From positions 2,408,244 through 2,472,243 of the forward strand of contig NZ_LT707409.1 of assembly GCF_900156875.1 (NCBI RefSeq): DNA of 64,000 nt, in the 5' to 3' direction. Every line of letters starts with the position of its first letter. The stretch's first letter is position 1. Below the pieces are notes generated by a model. It had not been told where the DNA came from and did no database searches. It saw only the letters and a list, made by a program, of their open reading frames with translations. The stretch comes from Robertmurraya dakarensis (lineage in GTDB: Bacteria > Bacillota > Bacilli > Bacillales > Cytobacillaceae). A program made the translations under genes and the position numbers. Of the stretch, positions 10,048 to 21,940 are shown one piece after another.

Positions 10048-10075
10048 AGGCCAAACTGCATTGCAGTTTGACCGT
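10048..10075 (-). terminator. Terminator after clpX
   Basis: On the minus strand GGTCAAACTGCA pairs with TGCAGTTTGGCC and is followed by TTTTTCC. It sits 22 bases past the clpX stop. Confidence 0.85.
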
Positions 10076-10096
10076 TGTTAACTATTGATAATAAAG

Positions 10097-11362
10097 TTAT
10101 GCAGAGGTTTTACGTTCAGCTTCTACAACCGTACCATCTTCAAGAATCAGTTTTGGAGGGTTATTTTCCGTAACTGTTTCTTTTGTAATAATACATTTTG
10201 TAATATCATCACGAGACGGTAGATCGTACATCACATCAAGCATAATTGATTCAATGATTGAACGAAGTCCACGTGCACCTGTTTTACGTTCAATTGCTTT
10301 CTTTGCAATTTCGATTAAAGCATCTTCTTCAAAGTCAAGCTCAACTTCATCAAGTTCTAACATCTTCTGATATTGTTTAACAAGAGCATTCTTAGGCTTC
10401 GTTAAAATTTCAACCAATGCTTCCTCATCAAGAGGAGAAAGGCTGGCAATAACCGGAAGACGACCGATGAATTCAGGAATAAGTCCGAATCTTAATAAGT
10501 CCTCTGGGAGAACTCTAGATAATAGGTCCTTATCTTCAATTTCTTCTTTCTTGACGTCTGAACCAAAACCAATAACCTTTTGACCAAGACGACGTTTAAT
10601 AATTGGTTCAATCCCGTCAAAAGCACCGCCGCAAATGAACAAGATATTTGTTGTATCAATTTGAATAAATTCTTGGTGTGGATGCTTTCTTCCACCTTGT
10701 GGAGGAACACTTGCAACTGTACCTTCTAATATTTTTAGCAATGCCTGCTGAACACCTTCACCAGATACATCACGGGTAATCGAAGGGTTTTCAGACTTTC
10801 TAGCTACTTTATCAATTTCATCAATGTAGATAATGCCTTTTTCAGCCTTCTCTACATCATAATCCGCTGCTTGAATCAGCTTTAGCAGGATATTTTCTAC
10901 ATCTTCACCAACATACCCAGCTTCTGTTAATGATGTAGCATCAGCTATTGCAAACGGAACATTTAAAATACGTGCTAATGTTTGAGCCAGTAACGTTTTT
11001 CCGCTTCCGGTCGGCCCGATCATCGCAATGTTACTTTTAGAAAGTTCAACATCATCAATTTTGCTGTTTGAATTAATACGTTTATAGTGATTATAGACCG
11101 CTACCGATAAATTTTTCTTTGCTTGGTCTTGACCAATAACGTACTCATCTAAAATATCACGAATCTCACGAGGTTTCGGCACATCTTTAAATTCAACTTC
11201 TTCTTCTGTCCCGAGTTCTTCTTCAACGATTTCTGTACATAACTCAATACATTCATCACATATATATACACCTGGTCCGGCAACTAACTTACGAACTTGA
11301 TCCTGTGTTTTTCCACAGAAAGAACATTTTAATTGTCCTTTTTCATCATTAAATTTAAACAA
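10097..11362 (-). CDS. clpX: ClpX, ATPase subunit of the ClpXP protease
   Basis: ClpX is a hexameric AAA+ unfoldase that feeds proteins to ClpP. The 421-aa protein has the N-terminal zinc-binding domain with Cys13, Cys16, Cys35 and Cys38, Walker A GPTGSGKT near residue 116, Walker [10 protein letters not shown], the pore-loop GYVGEDVE and the IGF-type ClpP-contact loop (VIGFGSD). Length is normal. It is transcribed alone: a promoter lies at 11474-11482 and a terminator follows. Confidence 0.98.
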   Translation of the reverse strand: MFKFNDEKGQLKCSFCGKTQDQVRKLVAGPGVYICDECIELCTEIVEEELGTEEEVEFKDVPKPREIRDILDEYVIGQDQAKKNLSVAVYNHYKRINSNSKIDDVELSKSNIAMIGPTGSGKTLLAQTLARILNVPFAIADATSLTEAGYVGEDVENILLKLIQAADYDVEKAEKGIIYIDEIDKVARKSENPSITRDVSGEGVQQALLKILEGTVASVPPQGGRKHPHQEFIQIDTTNILFICGGAFDGIEPIIKRRLGQKVIGFGSDVKKEEIEDKDLLSRVLPEDLLRFGLIPEFIGRLPVIASLSPLDEEALVEILTKPKNALVKQYQKMLELDEVELDFEEDALIEIAKKAIERKTGARGLRSIIESIMLDVMYDLPSRDDITKCIITKETVTENNPPKLILEDGTVVEAERKTSA

Positions 11363-11473
11363 TTTTATTCACCCCTTGAAAACTACTAAACGGCATCCAA
11401 AGCTGCGCATCTTATAGAAAAAATTTTCTTTCATCTGTGTAAAACGATATTCATTTCAATAGTTATGTATTGG

Positions 11474-11482
11474 ATTGTACCA
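11474..11482 (-). promoter_or_regulatory. clpX promoter, extended -10
   Basis: On the minus strand TGGTACAAT gives a TGn extension plus TACAAT, about 110 bases before the clpX ATG. No clear -35 is visible. Apart from this and the tig terminator I see nothing in the 369-base gap 11363-11731. Confidence 0.45.
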
Positions 11483-11675
11483 CATTTTGTATTAGGACTG
11501 GAAACAATAACACTTGATATGAGCTATGAAACCCTTCGACATCCTTCTACATCGTATAGATATATGTACTAATTAAGCTTAACCAAAAGCACGAAACTTA
11601 AATCGGTAGTTTTTGTTAAAAGCAAAGAAAGAAAGCGATTTCTTTTATTATATGTAAGGGTTTGGGTTTATAAAA

Positions 11676-11712
11676 CAAGGCACGATAAAATCGTGCCTTG
11701 TTTTTTTAAAAA
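11676..11712 (-). terminator. Terminator after tig
   Basis: AACAAGGCACGAT and ATCGTGCCTTGTT form a perfect stem with a short AAA/TTT loop and T runs on either side; it sits 20 bases past the tig stop. Confidence 0.92.
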
Positions 11713-11731
11713 GAGTAAAACTTCTTACTGA

Positions 11732-13021
11732 TTAATCGATTGTTTTGCTATTTTCAACAAGGAATTCAACTGCTTTTTGAACTTGCAGATCTCCTCTTAG
11801 ACCATCTAAATTGTTGCCTAAAGCTTGAGTGATCTGTTCAACAGTCATGTTATACATTTCTGCCATCTTGTTTAATTCTGCATCAATATCTTCAGGAGAA
11901 ACTTCAATATTTTCCGCTTTAGCGATTGCTTCTAGAGTTAAGTTAATGCGGACACGCTTTGCAGCTTCTTCCGTCATTTGTTCACGTAGAGCATTTTGAT
12001 CTTGTCCTGAGAATTGGAAGTATAGATCAAGATTCATTCCTTGCATTTGTAGACGCTGTTCAAATTCTTGCATCATACGGTCAACTTCTGTATCAACCAT
12101 TACTGGCGGTACGTCAATCTCTGCGTTGTCAGCTGCTTTTTCAACAACTGTATCACGTACAGTATGCTCAGCTTCATGTTTCTTATTTTCTTCTAATTTA
12201 GTTCTAAGCTTAGCTTTTAACTCATCTAATGTTTCTACTTCTTCATCAGCATCTTTTGCGAATTCATCATCAAGTTCTGGAAGTTCTTTTCCTTTGATTT
12301 CATGAATTTTCACCTTGAACACAGCTGGCTTTCCAGCAAGCTCTGCAGCATGATATTCTTCAGGGAAAGTAACTTCTACTTCTTTTTCTTCTCCAGTTGC
12401 AGCACCAACTAGCTGCTCTTCAAATCCAGGAATAAATTGACCTGAACCAAGTTCAAGAGAATAGTTATCAGCTTGTCCACCTTCGAACGCTTCACCATCA
12501 ACAAAGCCTTCAAAGTCCATAACAACTGTATCACCATTTTCAGCTTTGCCATCTTCTTTAACAACAAGCTCTGCATGGCGTTCTTGAAGTGATTTCAATT
12601 CGTTTTCAACTTCTTCTTCTGTTACTTCTGTTTCTACCTTCTCAACTTCTAGGCCTTTGTATTCGCCAAGTTTAACTTCTGGCTTTACAGTAACAGTTGC
12701 TTTAAAAATTAAAGTCTTTCCTTTTTCGATTTGTTCAACATCGATTTCAGGACGATCTACTGGTTCAATTCCAGTTTCATCAATTGCATTAGCATATGCT
12801 TCAGGTAATAGAATATCGATTGCATCTTGGTAAAGAGATTCTACTCCAAAGCGTTTTTCAAACATTCCACGCGGCATTTTACCTTTACGGAAGCCAGGAA
12901 CATTTACTTGTTTAACTACTTTTTTAAATGCTGCGTCTAAGCCTTCATTTAACTTATCAGCATCTACTTCAATTGTAAGGACACCTTGGTTTCCTTCTGT
13001 TTTTTCCCATTTTGCAGACAT
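11732..13021 (-). CDS. tig: Trigger factor, ribosome-associated chaperone
   Basis: Trigger factor binds the ribosome exit tunnel and shields nascent chains; it also has peptidyl-prolyl isomerase activity. The 429-aa protein has the ribosome-binding GFRKGKMPR signature in its N domain (about 44-52), an FKBP-type domain ([20 protein letters not shown], about 150-245) and an acidic C-terminal helical domain. The ATG at 13021 (MSAKWEK) has GGAGGG eight bases upstream; the ten-residue longer frame is not supported. It has its own promoter. Confidence 0.97.
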   Translation of the reverse strand: MSAKWEKTEGNQGVLTIEVDADKLNEGLDAAFKKVVKQVNVPGFRKGKMPRGMFEKRFGVESLYQDAIDILLPEAYANAIDETGIEPVDRPEIDVEQIEKGKTLIFKATVTVKPEVKLGEYKGLEVEKVETEVTEEEVENELKSLQERHAELVVKEDGKAENGDTVVMDFEGFVDGEAFEGGQADNYSLELGSGQFIPGFEEQLVGAATGEEKEVEVTFPEEYHAAELAGKPAVFKVKIHEIKGKELPELDDEFAKDADEEVETLDELKAKLRTKLEENKKHEAEHTVRDTVVEKAADNAEIDVPPVMVDTEVDRMMQEFEQRLQMQGMNLDLYFQFSGQDQNALREQMTEEAAKRVRINLTLEAIAKAENIEVSPEDIDAELNKMAEMYNMTVEQITQALGNNLDGLRGDLQVQKAVEFLVENSKTID

Positions 13022-13140
13022 ACTAAATTTCCCTCCAAAATCTATTATCATTACACTTGCATTAGATTTATGAATATGTATTTCATTTTTGACATATCCA
13101 AATAATATGTAAACATAAAATTACACATTAGAACCACTAC

Positions 13141-13168
13141 ATTATATCACACGTTCTACCTGTTTCAA
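13141..13168 (-). promoter_or_regulatory. tig promoter, sigma-A
   Basis: On the minus strand TTGAAA, a 16-base spacer and TATAAT with a TGn extension (TGATATAAT). It lies 120 bases upstream of tig and 10 bases past the ysoA stop. Confidence 0.75.
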
Positions 13169-13177
13169 CAGAGAACA

Positions 13178-14215
13178 CTAAATAATAGGGTAAGAAATTT
13201 TTTCTAATTTTTTGATTAAATGGCATGATTCTTCCATTTCACTTCTATTTACTGCGTATTCCTCCGCTATATCCTCCATGGTGCGTACTTCCACGCCACT
13301 ATATTCCATCCCGGTATAATGGTATGCCCCAGCCCAGCATGCAGCAGGCGTATTTCCAAGCTCAAATGGATACAGCAAAAACAAATGTCTTTCAAATAAA
13401 CTGATGGTTTGTTGATATAGGACTGGATCCTCATTTTCCAAATGTTCCTGTAATACTTTTTGAATATCATCTTTCATTGGATACTCATGAAGGGTAAACA
13501 ATTTAGATGGAGTGACTGTTTTTTTCCTGCCGAACTTTTCAACAAGAACACCACTCTCATACTCTTGTTCTTGTAAGATATTGAGAAGCATTGTTTTTAA
13601 AAAAGGGTGACTTTTATCGTCCTGCAGGAACAAATTTATTTCTTCTATGTATGGTCTGACATTTTTCTTGGAGAGTTCAGCTATCACTAAGACTTGCTTG
13701 TTTGGATCAATGATTTCATTCAACTGAAGAGATGGGTTCTGGTCATAATCCAGAATCTCTTCCATTTCAGCAGAATCCCAGCTAGGGTTTTCATCAACCA
13801 TTTTTCTGCTAAAAGCAAGCAGCTTGGAGAAATGTTCCAGCTTATCAGCAGGAATTTCTCTTTCCTCTAATAAAATTTCAATAGTGGTAATAATTTCCTC
13901 ATAACTCTTCATTTGGACAAGAATCATTAAATATAGGTCAACGGTTTGGAAATAATCTCCCATATCCCTTTTCAGCATTTCTAACGCCAAGTCTTTAGCT
14001 TTTTGAAGAGATCCTATTTCATAATAAGCCAAAACCAGCCCAATATATACCTCATCATTCCGTTCATCTATGGATTTGGCCTCTTCCAATAATCTAATGG
14101 CTTGTTGATACTTCTTATTCTGCAGATAGTCCAAACCTCTTGTAAGAAGTCTCTTTTCAAGATCGGGAAAAGGAATGATATTTCCTTTTGAATTATTCCG
14201 TTCCTGTTTTTTCAT
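13178..14215 (-). CDS. ysoA: TPR-repeat protein YsoA
   Basis: The molecular function is unknown. The 345-aa cytosolic protein has tetratricopeptide-like helices in its first third (LTRGLDYLQNKKYQQAIRLLEEAKSIDERNDEVYIGLVLAYYEIGSLQKAKDLALEML), usually a protein-binding scaffold. The C-terminal half has a WAGAYHYTG segment and a charged helix. There is no signal peptide or membrane segment. Length and place between leuD and tig match B. subtilis YsoA (about 338 aa). It is probably transcribed separately from leu, as a terminator lies upstream. Confidence 0.85.
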   Translation of the reverse strand: MKKQERNNSKGNIIPFPDLEKRLLTRGLDYLQNKKYQQAIRLLEEAKSIDERNDEVYIGLVLAYYEIGSLQKAKDLALEMLKRDMGDYFQTVDLYLMILVQMKSYEEIITTIEILLEEREIPADKLEHFSKLLAFSRKMVDENPSWDSAEMEEILDYDQNPSLQLNEIIDPNKQVLVIAELSKKNVRPYIEEINLFLQDDKSHPFLKTMLLNILQEQEYESGVLVEKFGRKKTVTPSKLFTLHEYPMKDDIQKVLQEHLENEDPVLYQQTISLFERHLFLLYPFELGNTPAACWAGAYHYTGMEYSGVEVRTMEDIAEEYAVNRSEMEESCHLIKKLEKISYPII

Positions 14216-14307
14216 CCAAGCTTCGCCCCTAAAACAATCACAACTGAAAGGCCAACAGCCATTTCATGTGGTAGAATTCACAACCTGAGGCAAGTTTAGC
14301 ATGATCA

Positions 14308-14360
14308 TTAAAAAAAAACAAAAAGATTTACAAAAACGACGTAAATCTTTTTGTTTTCGA
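14308..14360 (-). terminator. Terminator after leuD
   Basis: AACAAAAAGATTTACG and CGTAAATCTTTTTGTT type arms form a long AT-rich stem ending in a T run on the minus strand. It closes the leu operon. Confidence 0.88.
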
Positions 14361-14368
14361 ACATGCGC

Positions 14369-14962
14369 TTACTGAGCAACCTCTTTTTGCTTTTCATAGG
14401 CAGAGATTTTATCATCAAGCTGCATCGTAATTTCGATTTCATCCCAACCATTCACTAACATCGTTTTCCAATAAGAAGAAATCGGGAACTCTGCTGAAAA
14501 ACCATCCTGGTCTGTTACTGTCTGTTCTTCCAAGTTAATATTTAATGAAAAAGCTTTTTCCTTGCCTTTTGCTAATAATGTGTTCACTTCAGCTTCATCT
14601 AACGCAATTGGGAGGATCCCATTTTTTAGACAATTTTGCTTGAAAATATCAGCAAATGATGGAGCAATAACTACTTTAAAACCATAATCAAGGAGTGCCC
14701 ATGGAGCATGTTCCCTTGATGACCCGCATCCAAAATTTTCGTTTGCAACCAAAATTGAAGCACCGGCATTTTCTGGTTTATTCAACTCAAATTCTTCATT
14801 AGGTTGTCCATCCGCATTATAACGCCAATCATAAAACAAATACTTTCCAAAACCTGTCTTTTCAATTCTTTTCAAAAATTGCTTTGGGATAATTTGATCG
14901 GTATCTACGTTTGCACGGTCTAAAGCTACCGCTTTTCCTTCAAATTCTTTGAAGCCACTCAT
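14369..14962 (-). CDS. leuD: 3-isopropylmalate dehydratase, small subunit
   Basis: LeuD pairs with LeuC to isomerise 2-isopropylmalate to 3-isopropylmalate in leucine synthesis. The 197-aa protein has the swivelling aconitase domain with ANVDTDQIIPKQFLK near the N-terminus and FGCGSSREHAPWAL near residues 75-90, which holds substrate-binding residues. Length is normal. It follows leuC after 13 bases and is the last gene of the operon. Confidence 0.97.
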   Translation of the reverse strand: MSGFKEFEGKAVALDRANVDTDQIIPKQFLKRIEKTGFGKYLFYDWRYNADGQPNEEFELNKPENAGASILVANENFGCGSSREHAPWALLDYGFKVVIAPSFADIFKQNCLKNGILPIALDEAEVNTLLAKGKEKAFSLNINLEEQTVTDQDGFSAEFPISSYWKTMLVNGWDEIEITMQLDDKISAYEKQKEVAQ

Positions 14963-14975
14963 CCTGACCCCTCCT

Positions 14976-16388
14976 TTAGACTGTTTCTACTGTAAATAGT
15001 TTTCGTACATCTACAAAGTGACCGTTTAAAGCTGCCGCTGCCGCCATCTCAGGACTTACTAGATGCGTTCTAGCTCCAGATCCTTGACGACCTTCAAAGT
15101 TACGGTTTGAAGTGGAAGCACAATGTTCACCGCTTGGAACAACATCCGCATTCATGCTTAAGCACATGCTGCAGCCTGCATCTCTCCACTCAAATCCAGC
15201 TTCAACAAAAATTTTGTCTAATCCTTCTTCTTCTGCTGCCTTTTTCACATGCTGTGAACCAGGTACTACTAGAGCTCTCACACCTGGATGAACTTTTTTC
15301 CCTTTAACAACCTCTGCAGCTGATCTGATATCTTCAATTCGTGAATTTGTACAAGAACCAATAAAGACATGCTGAATTTGAATATCTTCAATTCTTTGTC
15401 CTTCTTCTAAGCCCATATATGCTAGAGCACGTTTCAAAGAATCTTTTTCAATCTCTGTCTTATAATCATCAGTAGTTGGAATCTGAGCATCAACTTTTGC
15501 AGTCATGGCTGGATTTGTTCCCCAGCTTACCATTGGAGCAATATCATTGCCGTCAATTTCAATGATTTTGTCATACTCTGCATCTTCATCCGATGCGTAA
15601 TTCTTCCACTTTTCAGCATAAACTTCAAATTGTTCAGCGGAAGGAGCATACTTTCTTCCTTTAATATAAGAGATAGTTGTTTCGTCAGGACTAACTAAAC
15701 CAGCTCTTGCCCCGCCTTCAATGGACATATTACAAATCGTCATTCTTTCTTCCATTGACATATCTCGAATTACATCTCCGCAATACTCAATGACATATCC
15801 TGTCCCAAACTTAATTCCATGCTTTGCAAGCACATATAGAATCACGTCTTTTGCCGTTACCCCTTGAGCAAGCTTGCCATTGATTTCAAGCTTTAGTGTT
15901 TGAGGCTTTGATTGCCATAATGTTTGTGTAGCAAGAACATGTTCCACTTCACTCGTACCAATACCAAACGCCAGCGCGCCAAAAGCACCATGTGTAGATG
16001 TATGGCTGTCTCCACAAACAATTGTTTTTCCAGGTTGTGTTAAGCCTAATTCAGGTCCAATAACATGGACAATCCCTTGGTCAGGACTATCGATCCCTGC
16101 TAACGGAACACCAAACTCAGCACAGTTTTTTTCTAATGTCGTCATTTGATTCAATGCAACTGTGTCTGTTACTTGATGACGATTAATAGTAGGAACATTA
16201 TGATCCATTGTTGCGAATGTTTTATCCGGTCTTCGAACCTTACGATTTTTCATTCTTAATCCAGAAAAAGCTTGAGGAGAAGTTACCTCATGGACTAAAT
16301 GAAGATCAATATATAATAAATCCGGTTTACCTTCTTCTTTATGAACAACATGGTCTTCCCAAATCTTATCGACAATTGACTTTCCCAT
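14976..16388 (-). CDS. leuC: 3-isopropylmalate dehydratase, large subunit
   Basis: LeuC is the iron-sulfur subunit of isopropylmalate isomerase. The 470-aa protein carries [24 protein letters not shown] and [10 protein letters not shown], whose three cysteines bind the [4Fe-4S] cluster. GGGGGAT precedes the ATG. It lies 88 bases downstream of leuB, with a small GC-rich hairpin (ACACGACC/GGTCGTGT, 16424-16443) between them that may act as a weak terminator or an RNA processing point. Confidence 0.97.
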   Translation of the reverse strand: MGKSIVDKIWEDHVVHKEEGKPDLLYIDLHLVHEVTSPQAFSGLRMKNRKVRRPDKTFATMDHNVPTINRHQVTDTVALNQMTTLEKNCAEFGVPLAGIDSPDQGIVHVIGPELGLTQPGKTIVCGDSHTSTHGAFGALAFGIGTSEVEHVLATQTLWQSKPQTLKLEINGKLAQGVTAKDVILYVLAKHGIKFGTGYVIEYCGDVIRDMSMEERMTICNMSIEGGARAGLVSPDETTISYIKGRKYAPSAEQFEVYAEKWKNYASDEDAEYDKIIEIDGNDIAPMVSWGTNPAMTAKVDAQIPTTDDYKTEIEKDSLKRALAYMGLEEGQRIEDIQIQHVFIGSCTNSRIEDIRSAAEVVKGKKVHPGVRALVVPGSQHVKKAAEEEGLDKIFVEAGFEWRDAGCSMCLSMNADVVPSGEHCASTSNRNFEGRQGSGARTHLVSPEMAAAAALNGHFVDVRKLFTVETV

Positions 16389-16423
16389 CTTTATCCCCCT
16401 TACTGCATTTTAATGATATAGAA

Positions 16424-16443
16424 ACACGACCATTCGGTCGTGT
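16424..16443 (-). repeat. Hairpin in the leuB-leuC gap
   Basis: ACACGACC GAAT GGTCGTGT on the minus strand is a perfect 8-bp stem with a four-base loop. Only TTTCTAT follows, so it is a poor terminator. It may stabilise or cut the mRNA between leuB and leuC. Confidence 0.5.
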
Positions 16444-16476
16444 CTAAAATTTGTTAACATCCCGGCTGATTCAGGT

Positions 16477-17589
16477 TTAAGAGTAGCACTCCATAATACT
16501 TTTAATTGTTTGATTATCAAGGATCGTTGCCTTCACTTGTTCTGTCATTTCTGTTGTTGTGACAAGCTTCATACCTTCAGACTCAATATCTTTTGTTCGG
16601 TAGCCGGCATTTAGCACTTCATCTACTGCTTTTTCAATTGCTGATGCCTCATCTTCAAGACCAAATGATAATCTCAACATCATAGCAGCTGATAGAATCG
16701 TAGCGAGTGGGTTTGCAAGATTTTGCCCTTCAATATCTGGAGCTGATCCGTGAATTGGTTCAAATAAATAAGGTCCCTCTTCTGACAAGCTTGCCGACGG
16801 AAGCATCCCTAAAGAACCTGTCAATACGGAAGCCTCATCACTTAAAATATCTCCAAACATATTTTCCGTCACTACCACATCGAATTGGGTAGGGTTCTTG
16901 ATCATTTGCATCGCAGCATTATCAACGAGCATATGCTCCAATTGAACATCAGGGAAATCTTTTGAAACTTCTTCAGCAACCTCGCGCCATAAGCGGCTAG
17001 ATTCCAATACATTGGCTTTATCAACAGAAGTAACCTTTTTCTTGCGGTTCTGTGCTAATTCGAATGCGAGTTTGATCACTCTTGTCATTTCTTCTTTTTG
17101 ATAAAATAATGTATCCACTACCACGTCTTTACCATCTTTTACTGAGCGCTCGCTCGGTTTTCCAAAATAAAGACCGCCTGTTAGTTCTCTTACCATGAGA
17201 AGGTCTACATTTTCAATAACTTCCTTTTTTAAAGGGGATGACTCTGCAAGACTAGAATAGTAGATCGTAGGACGCAAATTAGCGTATAAATCTAACTCTT
17301 TACGAATCTTTAATAAGCCTTTTTCAGGACGCATATGCGCTGGCTGCTGATCCCATTTTGGACCTCCAACAGCACCTAGTAATACCGCATCACTTTCCTT
17401 ACATAGGTCAATGGTTTCATCTGGCAGCGGTGTGCCTAATTCATCAATGGCGCCTCCGCCTATTTTCCCATAAGAAAAGTGAAACTTATGTCCAAATCTT
17501 TCTCCGATTGCTTGCAGTACGTCGACCGCACCTCTTATAATTTCTTTACCGATCCCGTCACCCGGAAGAACTGCGATCCGTTTTTCCAT
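16477..17589 (-). CDS. leuB: 3-isopropylmalate dehydrogenase
   Basis: LeuB oxidises and decarboxylates 3-isopropylmalate with NAD+ to 2-ketoisocaproate. The 370-aa product has LPGDGIGKEI at the start, the substrate region RPEKGLLKIRKELDLYANLRP, and NMFGDILSDEASVLTGSLGMLPSASL in the C-terminal half. I start at the ATG at 17589 (MEKRIAV), five bases after GGAGGGG and TA; a longer frame begins at 17640 without support. In B. subtilis leuA precedes leuB; here leuB follows ilvC directly after a hairpin, with a TATAAT of its own at 17632. Confidence 0.95.
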   Translation of the reverse strand: MEKRIAVLPGDGIGKEIIRGAVDVLQAIGERFGHKFHFSYGKIGGGAIDELGTPLPDETIDLCKESDAVLLGAVGGPKWDQQPAHMRPEKGLLKIRKELDLYANLRPTIYYSSLAESSPLKKEVIENVDLLMVRELTGGLYFGKPSERSVKDGKDVVVDTLFYQKEEMTRVIKLAFELAQNRKKKVTSVDKANVLESSRLWREVAEEVSKDFPDVQLEHMLVDNAAMQMIKNPTQFDVVVTENMFGDILSDEASVLTGSLGMLPSASLSEEGPYLFEPIHGSAPDIEGQNLANPLATILSAAMMLRLSFGLEDEASAIEKAVDEVLNAGYRTKDIESEGMKLVTTTEMTEQVKATILDNQTIKSIMECYS

Positions 17590-17631
17590 CATTACCCCTC
17601 CATCATCAATGTGTAAATATTCTATAAATTC

Positions 17632-17637
17632 ATTATA
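17632..17637 (-). promoter_or_regulatory. Possible leuBCD promoter (-10)
   Basis: On the minus strand TATAAT lies 43 bases before the leuB ATG, with a weak -35 (TAGAGA) 17 bases upstream. It is just downstream of the hairpin that follows ilvC and would let leuBCD be transcribed when upstream transcription stops. Confidence 0.5.
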
Positions 17638-17648
17638 CACCTATAATA

Positions 17649-17721
17649 TAAATCTCTCTAGTAAATATTAGGCAATTAGCATTTCTGCTAATTGCCTTTA
17701 TAATCATTCACGAGAGATTTA
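17649..17721 (-). terminator. Hairpin flanked by an outer inverted repeat between ilvC and leuB
   Basis: GGCAATTAGC and GCTAATTGCC form a 10-bp stem at 17671-17696. An outer 10-bp inverted repeat, TAAATCTCTC at 17649-17658 and GAGAGATTTA at 17712-17721, encloses it. It sits 14 bases past the ilvC stop exactly where leuA would normally begin. The T tail is weak, so it may attenuate rather than fully terminate. Confidence 0.65.
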
Positions 17722-17735
17722 CCCGTTGTATAACA

Positions 17736-19301
<1,566 letters not shown>

Positions 19302-19305
<4 letters not shown>

Positions 19306-21017
19306 GGTTTCACTCCCACCATTTCATGTGACCCTTTCCCTGCAGGAACCATCGGATATACATTCTCATTAGGATCAACTCTGAAATCTAATAATGCAGG
19401 TTCATTATTGCTAAATACCTCATTTAGAATTGTCTCTGCTTCTTCTACAGAATTAATCTCATATCCTTTTATATCATAAGCTTCTGCCAGCTTAACAAAG
19501 GAAGGCTGAACTGGGTTTTTGCTATGTGAAAATCTTCCTTCATAGAACAATTCTTGCCACTGTCTTACCATCCCTAATGCCATATTATTCAGAATAATGA
19601 TTTTAATAGGAAGGTTAAATTCTTTGATAACAGCTAATTCCTGCGTGCTCATTTGGAAGCCGCCATCCCCAAGAATCGCTAAGACACATGCATCACGGTC
19701 AGCAAATGAAGCACCGATACTTGCAGGAAGACCGAATCCCATTGTTCCTAATCCGCCAGATGTAACCCAGCGATTTGCTTTTGAAAATTTATAATACTGA
19801 GCAGCCCACATTTGATGTTGTCCAACATCCGTTACAACGATGGCTTCTCCTTTTGTTTTCTCAAATAGCATTTCTAATACTTTTTGCGGCTTAAGCGAAC
19901 TAGTATTGTCATAGAAATAAGGATATTCCTTTTTCCAGTTTTGCAGCTGCGTGAGCCACTCTTTATGTTCAGGAAGTTTCCCTTCTTGAGCTACCAATTG
20001 TTTCAGTGCTTCCTTCGCATCAGCAACAATTGGAATTTCAGTTGGCACGTTCTTCCCAATCTCAGCAGGATCGATATCCACATGAGCTACTGTAGCGTTT
20101 GGAGCAAACGATTCTAAATTCCCTGTTAAGCGATCATCAAATCTTGCACCGATATTAATAAGGAGGTCCGCTTCATAAAGGGCCATGTTCGCCGTGTAGC
20201 ATCCATGCATTCCCGCCATTCCTAAAGAGAGGTCATGCTCGGCAGGAAAACCACCCAATCCCAGCAAAGTATGAACTACAGGAATCTGCTGCTGCTCTGC
20301 ATATTGTTTGAGTTCTGCTGCTGCCTTCGCATGAAGGACACCTGCACCTGCTAGAATAACCGGCTTCTTTGCACTGCTGACAGCTTCCGTTAATTTTCTG
20401 ATTTGCAGATAATTAGGCTGAAGTGTCGGCTGATAACCTGGAATATTGATTTCTTTTTCCTCAGGAGGCTCTGAGATGGCCGTTGCAATATCCTTTGGAA
20501 TATCAATTAACACAGGTCCCGGTCTTCCAGAGCTGGCAATATAGAATGCTTCTTTCACAATATATGGAATGTCCTCAATATTTCTAACTTGGTAATTATA
20601 TTTTGTGATCGGCGTAGTGATCCCTAGTATATCAGCTTCCTGGAAGGCATCAGAGCCAATTACTCCTGTAGCAACTTGCCCTGTAAACACGACTAACGGC
20701 AAGGAATCCATCATCGCATCTGTTAAGCCTGTAACAATATTTGTAGCGCCAGGTCCTGATGTTACAATGACAACTCCCGGCTTACCTGTAATTCGTGCAT
20801 AACCTTCAGCAGCATGGATTCCTCCTTGTTCATGCCGCGGCAGAACATGAAGAATTTTTGAATCATAAATTTTGTCATACAGCGGGAGAACTGCTCCTCC
20901 TGGATAACCAAAAATGACTTCGACTTGTTCCTTTTCTAAAGCTTGTAGCAATAGCTCTGAACCACTAATCGGCTTGTTATCAGCCTTCATTTTGGTAAAG
21001 GCAGTTTCCTGTAACAT
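19302..21017 (-). CDS. ilvB: Acetolactate synthase, large catalytic subunit
   Basis: IlvB condenses pyruvate with pyruvate or 2-ketobutyrate using thiamine diphosphate. The 571-aa protein has the glutamate-containing [11 protein letters not shown] region, the FTGQV and [11 protein letters not shown] segments, and the ThDP-Mg motif [30 protein letters not shown] begin at the ATG at 21017 (MLQETAF) with GAGGAGG upstream, not at the longer frame from 21077, which would start inside the T-box terminator. It heads the ilvBHC operon, controlled by a leucine T-box. Confidence 0.96.
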
Positions 21018-21055
21018 AGTTGACCTCCTCTTTTGATTACAATTGTTTTCAAAAT

Positions 21056-21470
21056 AAAAAGCCCTCCCATCCCCCATCTACCTACTAATACTAGGCAAAA
21101 GGGATGGAAAGGCTTTAATCCATTTCCACGGTACCACCCTAATTCACGCATAAAGCGTGCACTCGTGATCAGCTTCTGATCGGTTTGGTAACGAGTGTCA
21201 TATCACTCGATTGTCCCTACTAGAAAATATCGTTCAAGACAACGCTCAGAGGTGAGTTCATTTTATGGTGCGATCACCGGTTTCCAGCTTCACCCGGCTC
21301 TCTGTCAGATCACATGATCACAAAACTACTTATCCTCGTCATCACTTTTTTTCATATTCTCTTATCAAAGATTCTCAAAAATTAGTTAATTTGTCAAATC
21401 ATTTTTTCAAAATATTTTATACTAAAACAACCAGTTTCAAAGTGAATTTCTGCTGATTTAATTAGTTATA
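21056..21470 (-). promoter_or_regulatory. Leucine-responsive T-box leader of ilvBHC
   Basis: The minus strand carries the T-box AGGGTGGTACCGTGG (around 21126-21140), an antiterminator region and a GC-rich terminator at 21056-21116 with five T's. The specifier codon, just before the conserved ACCTC, is CTC (21254-21256), read by tRNA-Leu(GAG). The Stem I part includes AGAGAGCCGGG and GCTGGAAACCGG, classic for this family. Uncharged tRNA-Leu would allow readthrough into ilvB. Confidence 0.95.
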
Positions 21471-21480
21471 TTTGAGGATT

Positions 21481-21509
21481 ATCATACTCGGATTTTCGTT
21501 CTTCGTCAA
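21481..21509 (-). promoter_or_regulatory. ilvB operon promoter, sigma-A
   Basis: On the minus strand TTGACG, a 17-base spacer and TATGAT, about 10 bases upstream of the T-box RNA start. Confidence 0.85.
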
Positions 21510-21745
21510 CACTATTTTTAGGAATTATTAGATAATTTATATTAAACCTTACAATTGTATCCGCTTCCAATGTTGATATATTCACAATTATTGCAAGTTT
21601 ATTTTTTTTAGTATTTTAATTATTTATTCAATTCCGCACTTCAGACTATGAAATTGGTTTGTCCAATATTAAGCAAAGCAGGAAAAAATTTATAACCTAT
21701 ATAATAGAAGAAAGTTAGAATTTTTGTTAGGATTCCTCACATCAA

Positions 21746-21760
21746 AGAAAGCGCTTTATT
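21746..21760 (-). promoter_or_regulatory. cre-like palindrome upstream of ilvB
   Basis: AAAGCGCTTT at 21748-21757 is a perfect palindrome; the 14-base frame AGAAAGCGCTTTAT matches the CcpA cre consensus at 11 positions. It lies about 240 bases upstream of the ilvB -35, far for a classical activating site. CcpA does activate ilv-leu in B. subtilis. Support is weak. The rest of 21510-21778 is AT-rich with no other feature I can name. Confidence 0.3.
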
Positions 21761-21778
21761 TATAATTTAAAAATAAAA

Positions 21779-21803
21779 AACCGTTAAGCAGCGCTTAACG
21801 GAA
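21779..21803 (-). terminator. Terminator after tRNA-Arg
   Basis: On the minus strand CCGTTAAGC and GCTTAACGG form a 9-bp stem followed by TTTTTTA, 26 bases past the tRNA 3' end. Confidence 0.92.
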
Positions 21804-21826
21804 TATGTACATAATGGTGTATATTA

Positions 21827-21903
<77 letters not shown>

Positions 21904-21940
21904 AGCATGTTAAATTAATTATTCTAACTTATAATTTTAT

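Noticed and set aside
17590-17640. N-terminal extension of LeuB
   Set aside because: The family begins just before the GDGIGKEI motif, and GGAGGGG sits directly before the ATG at 17589.
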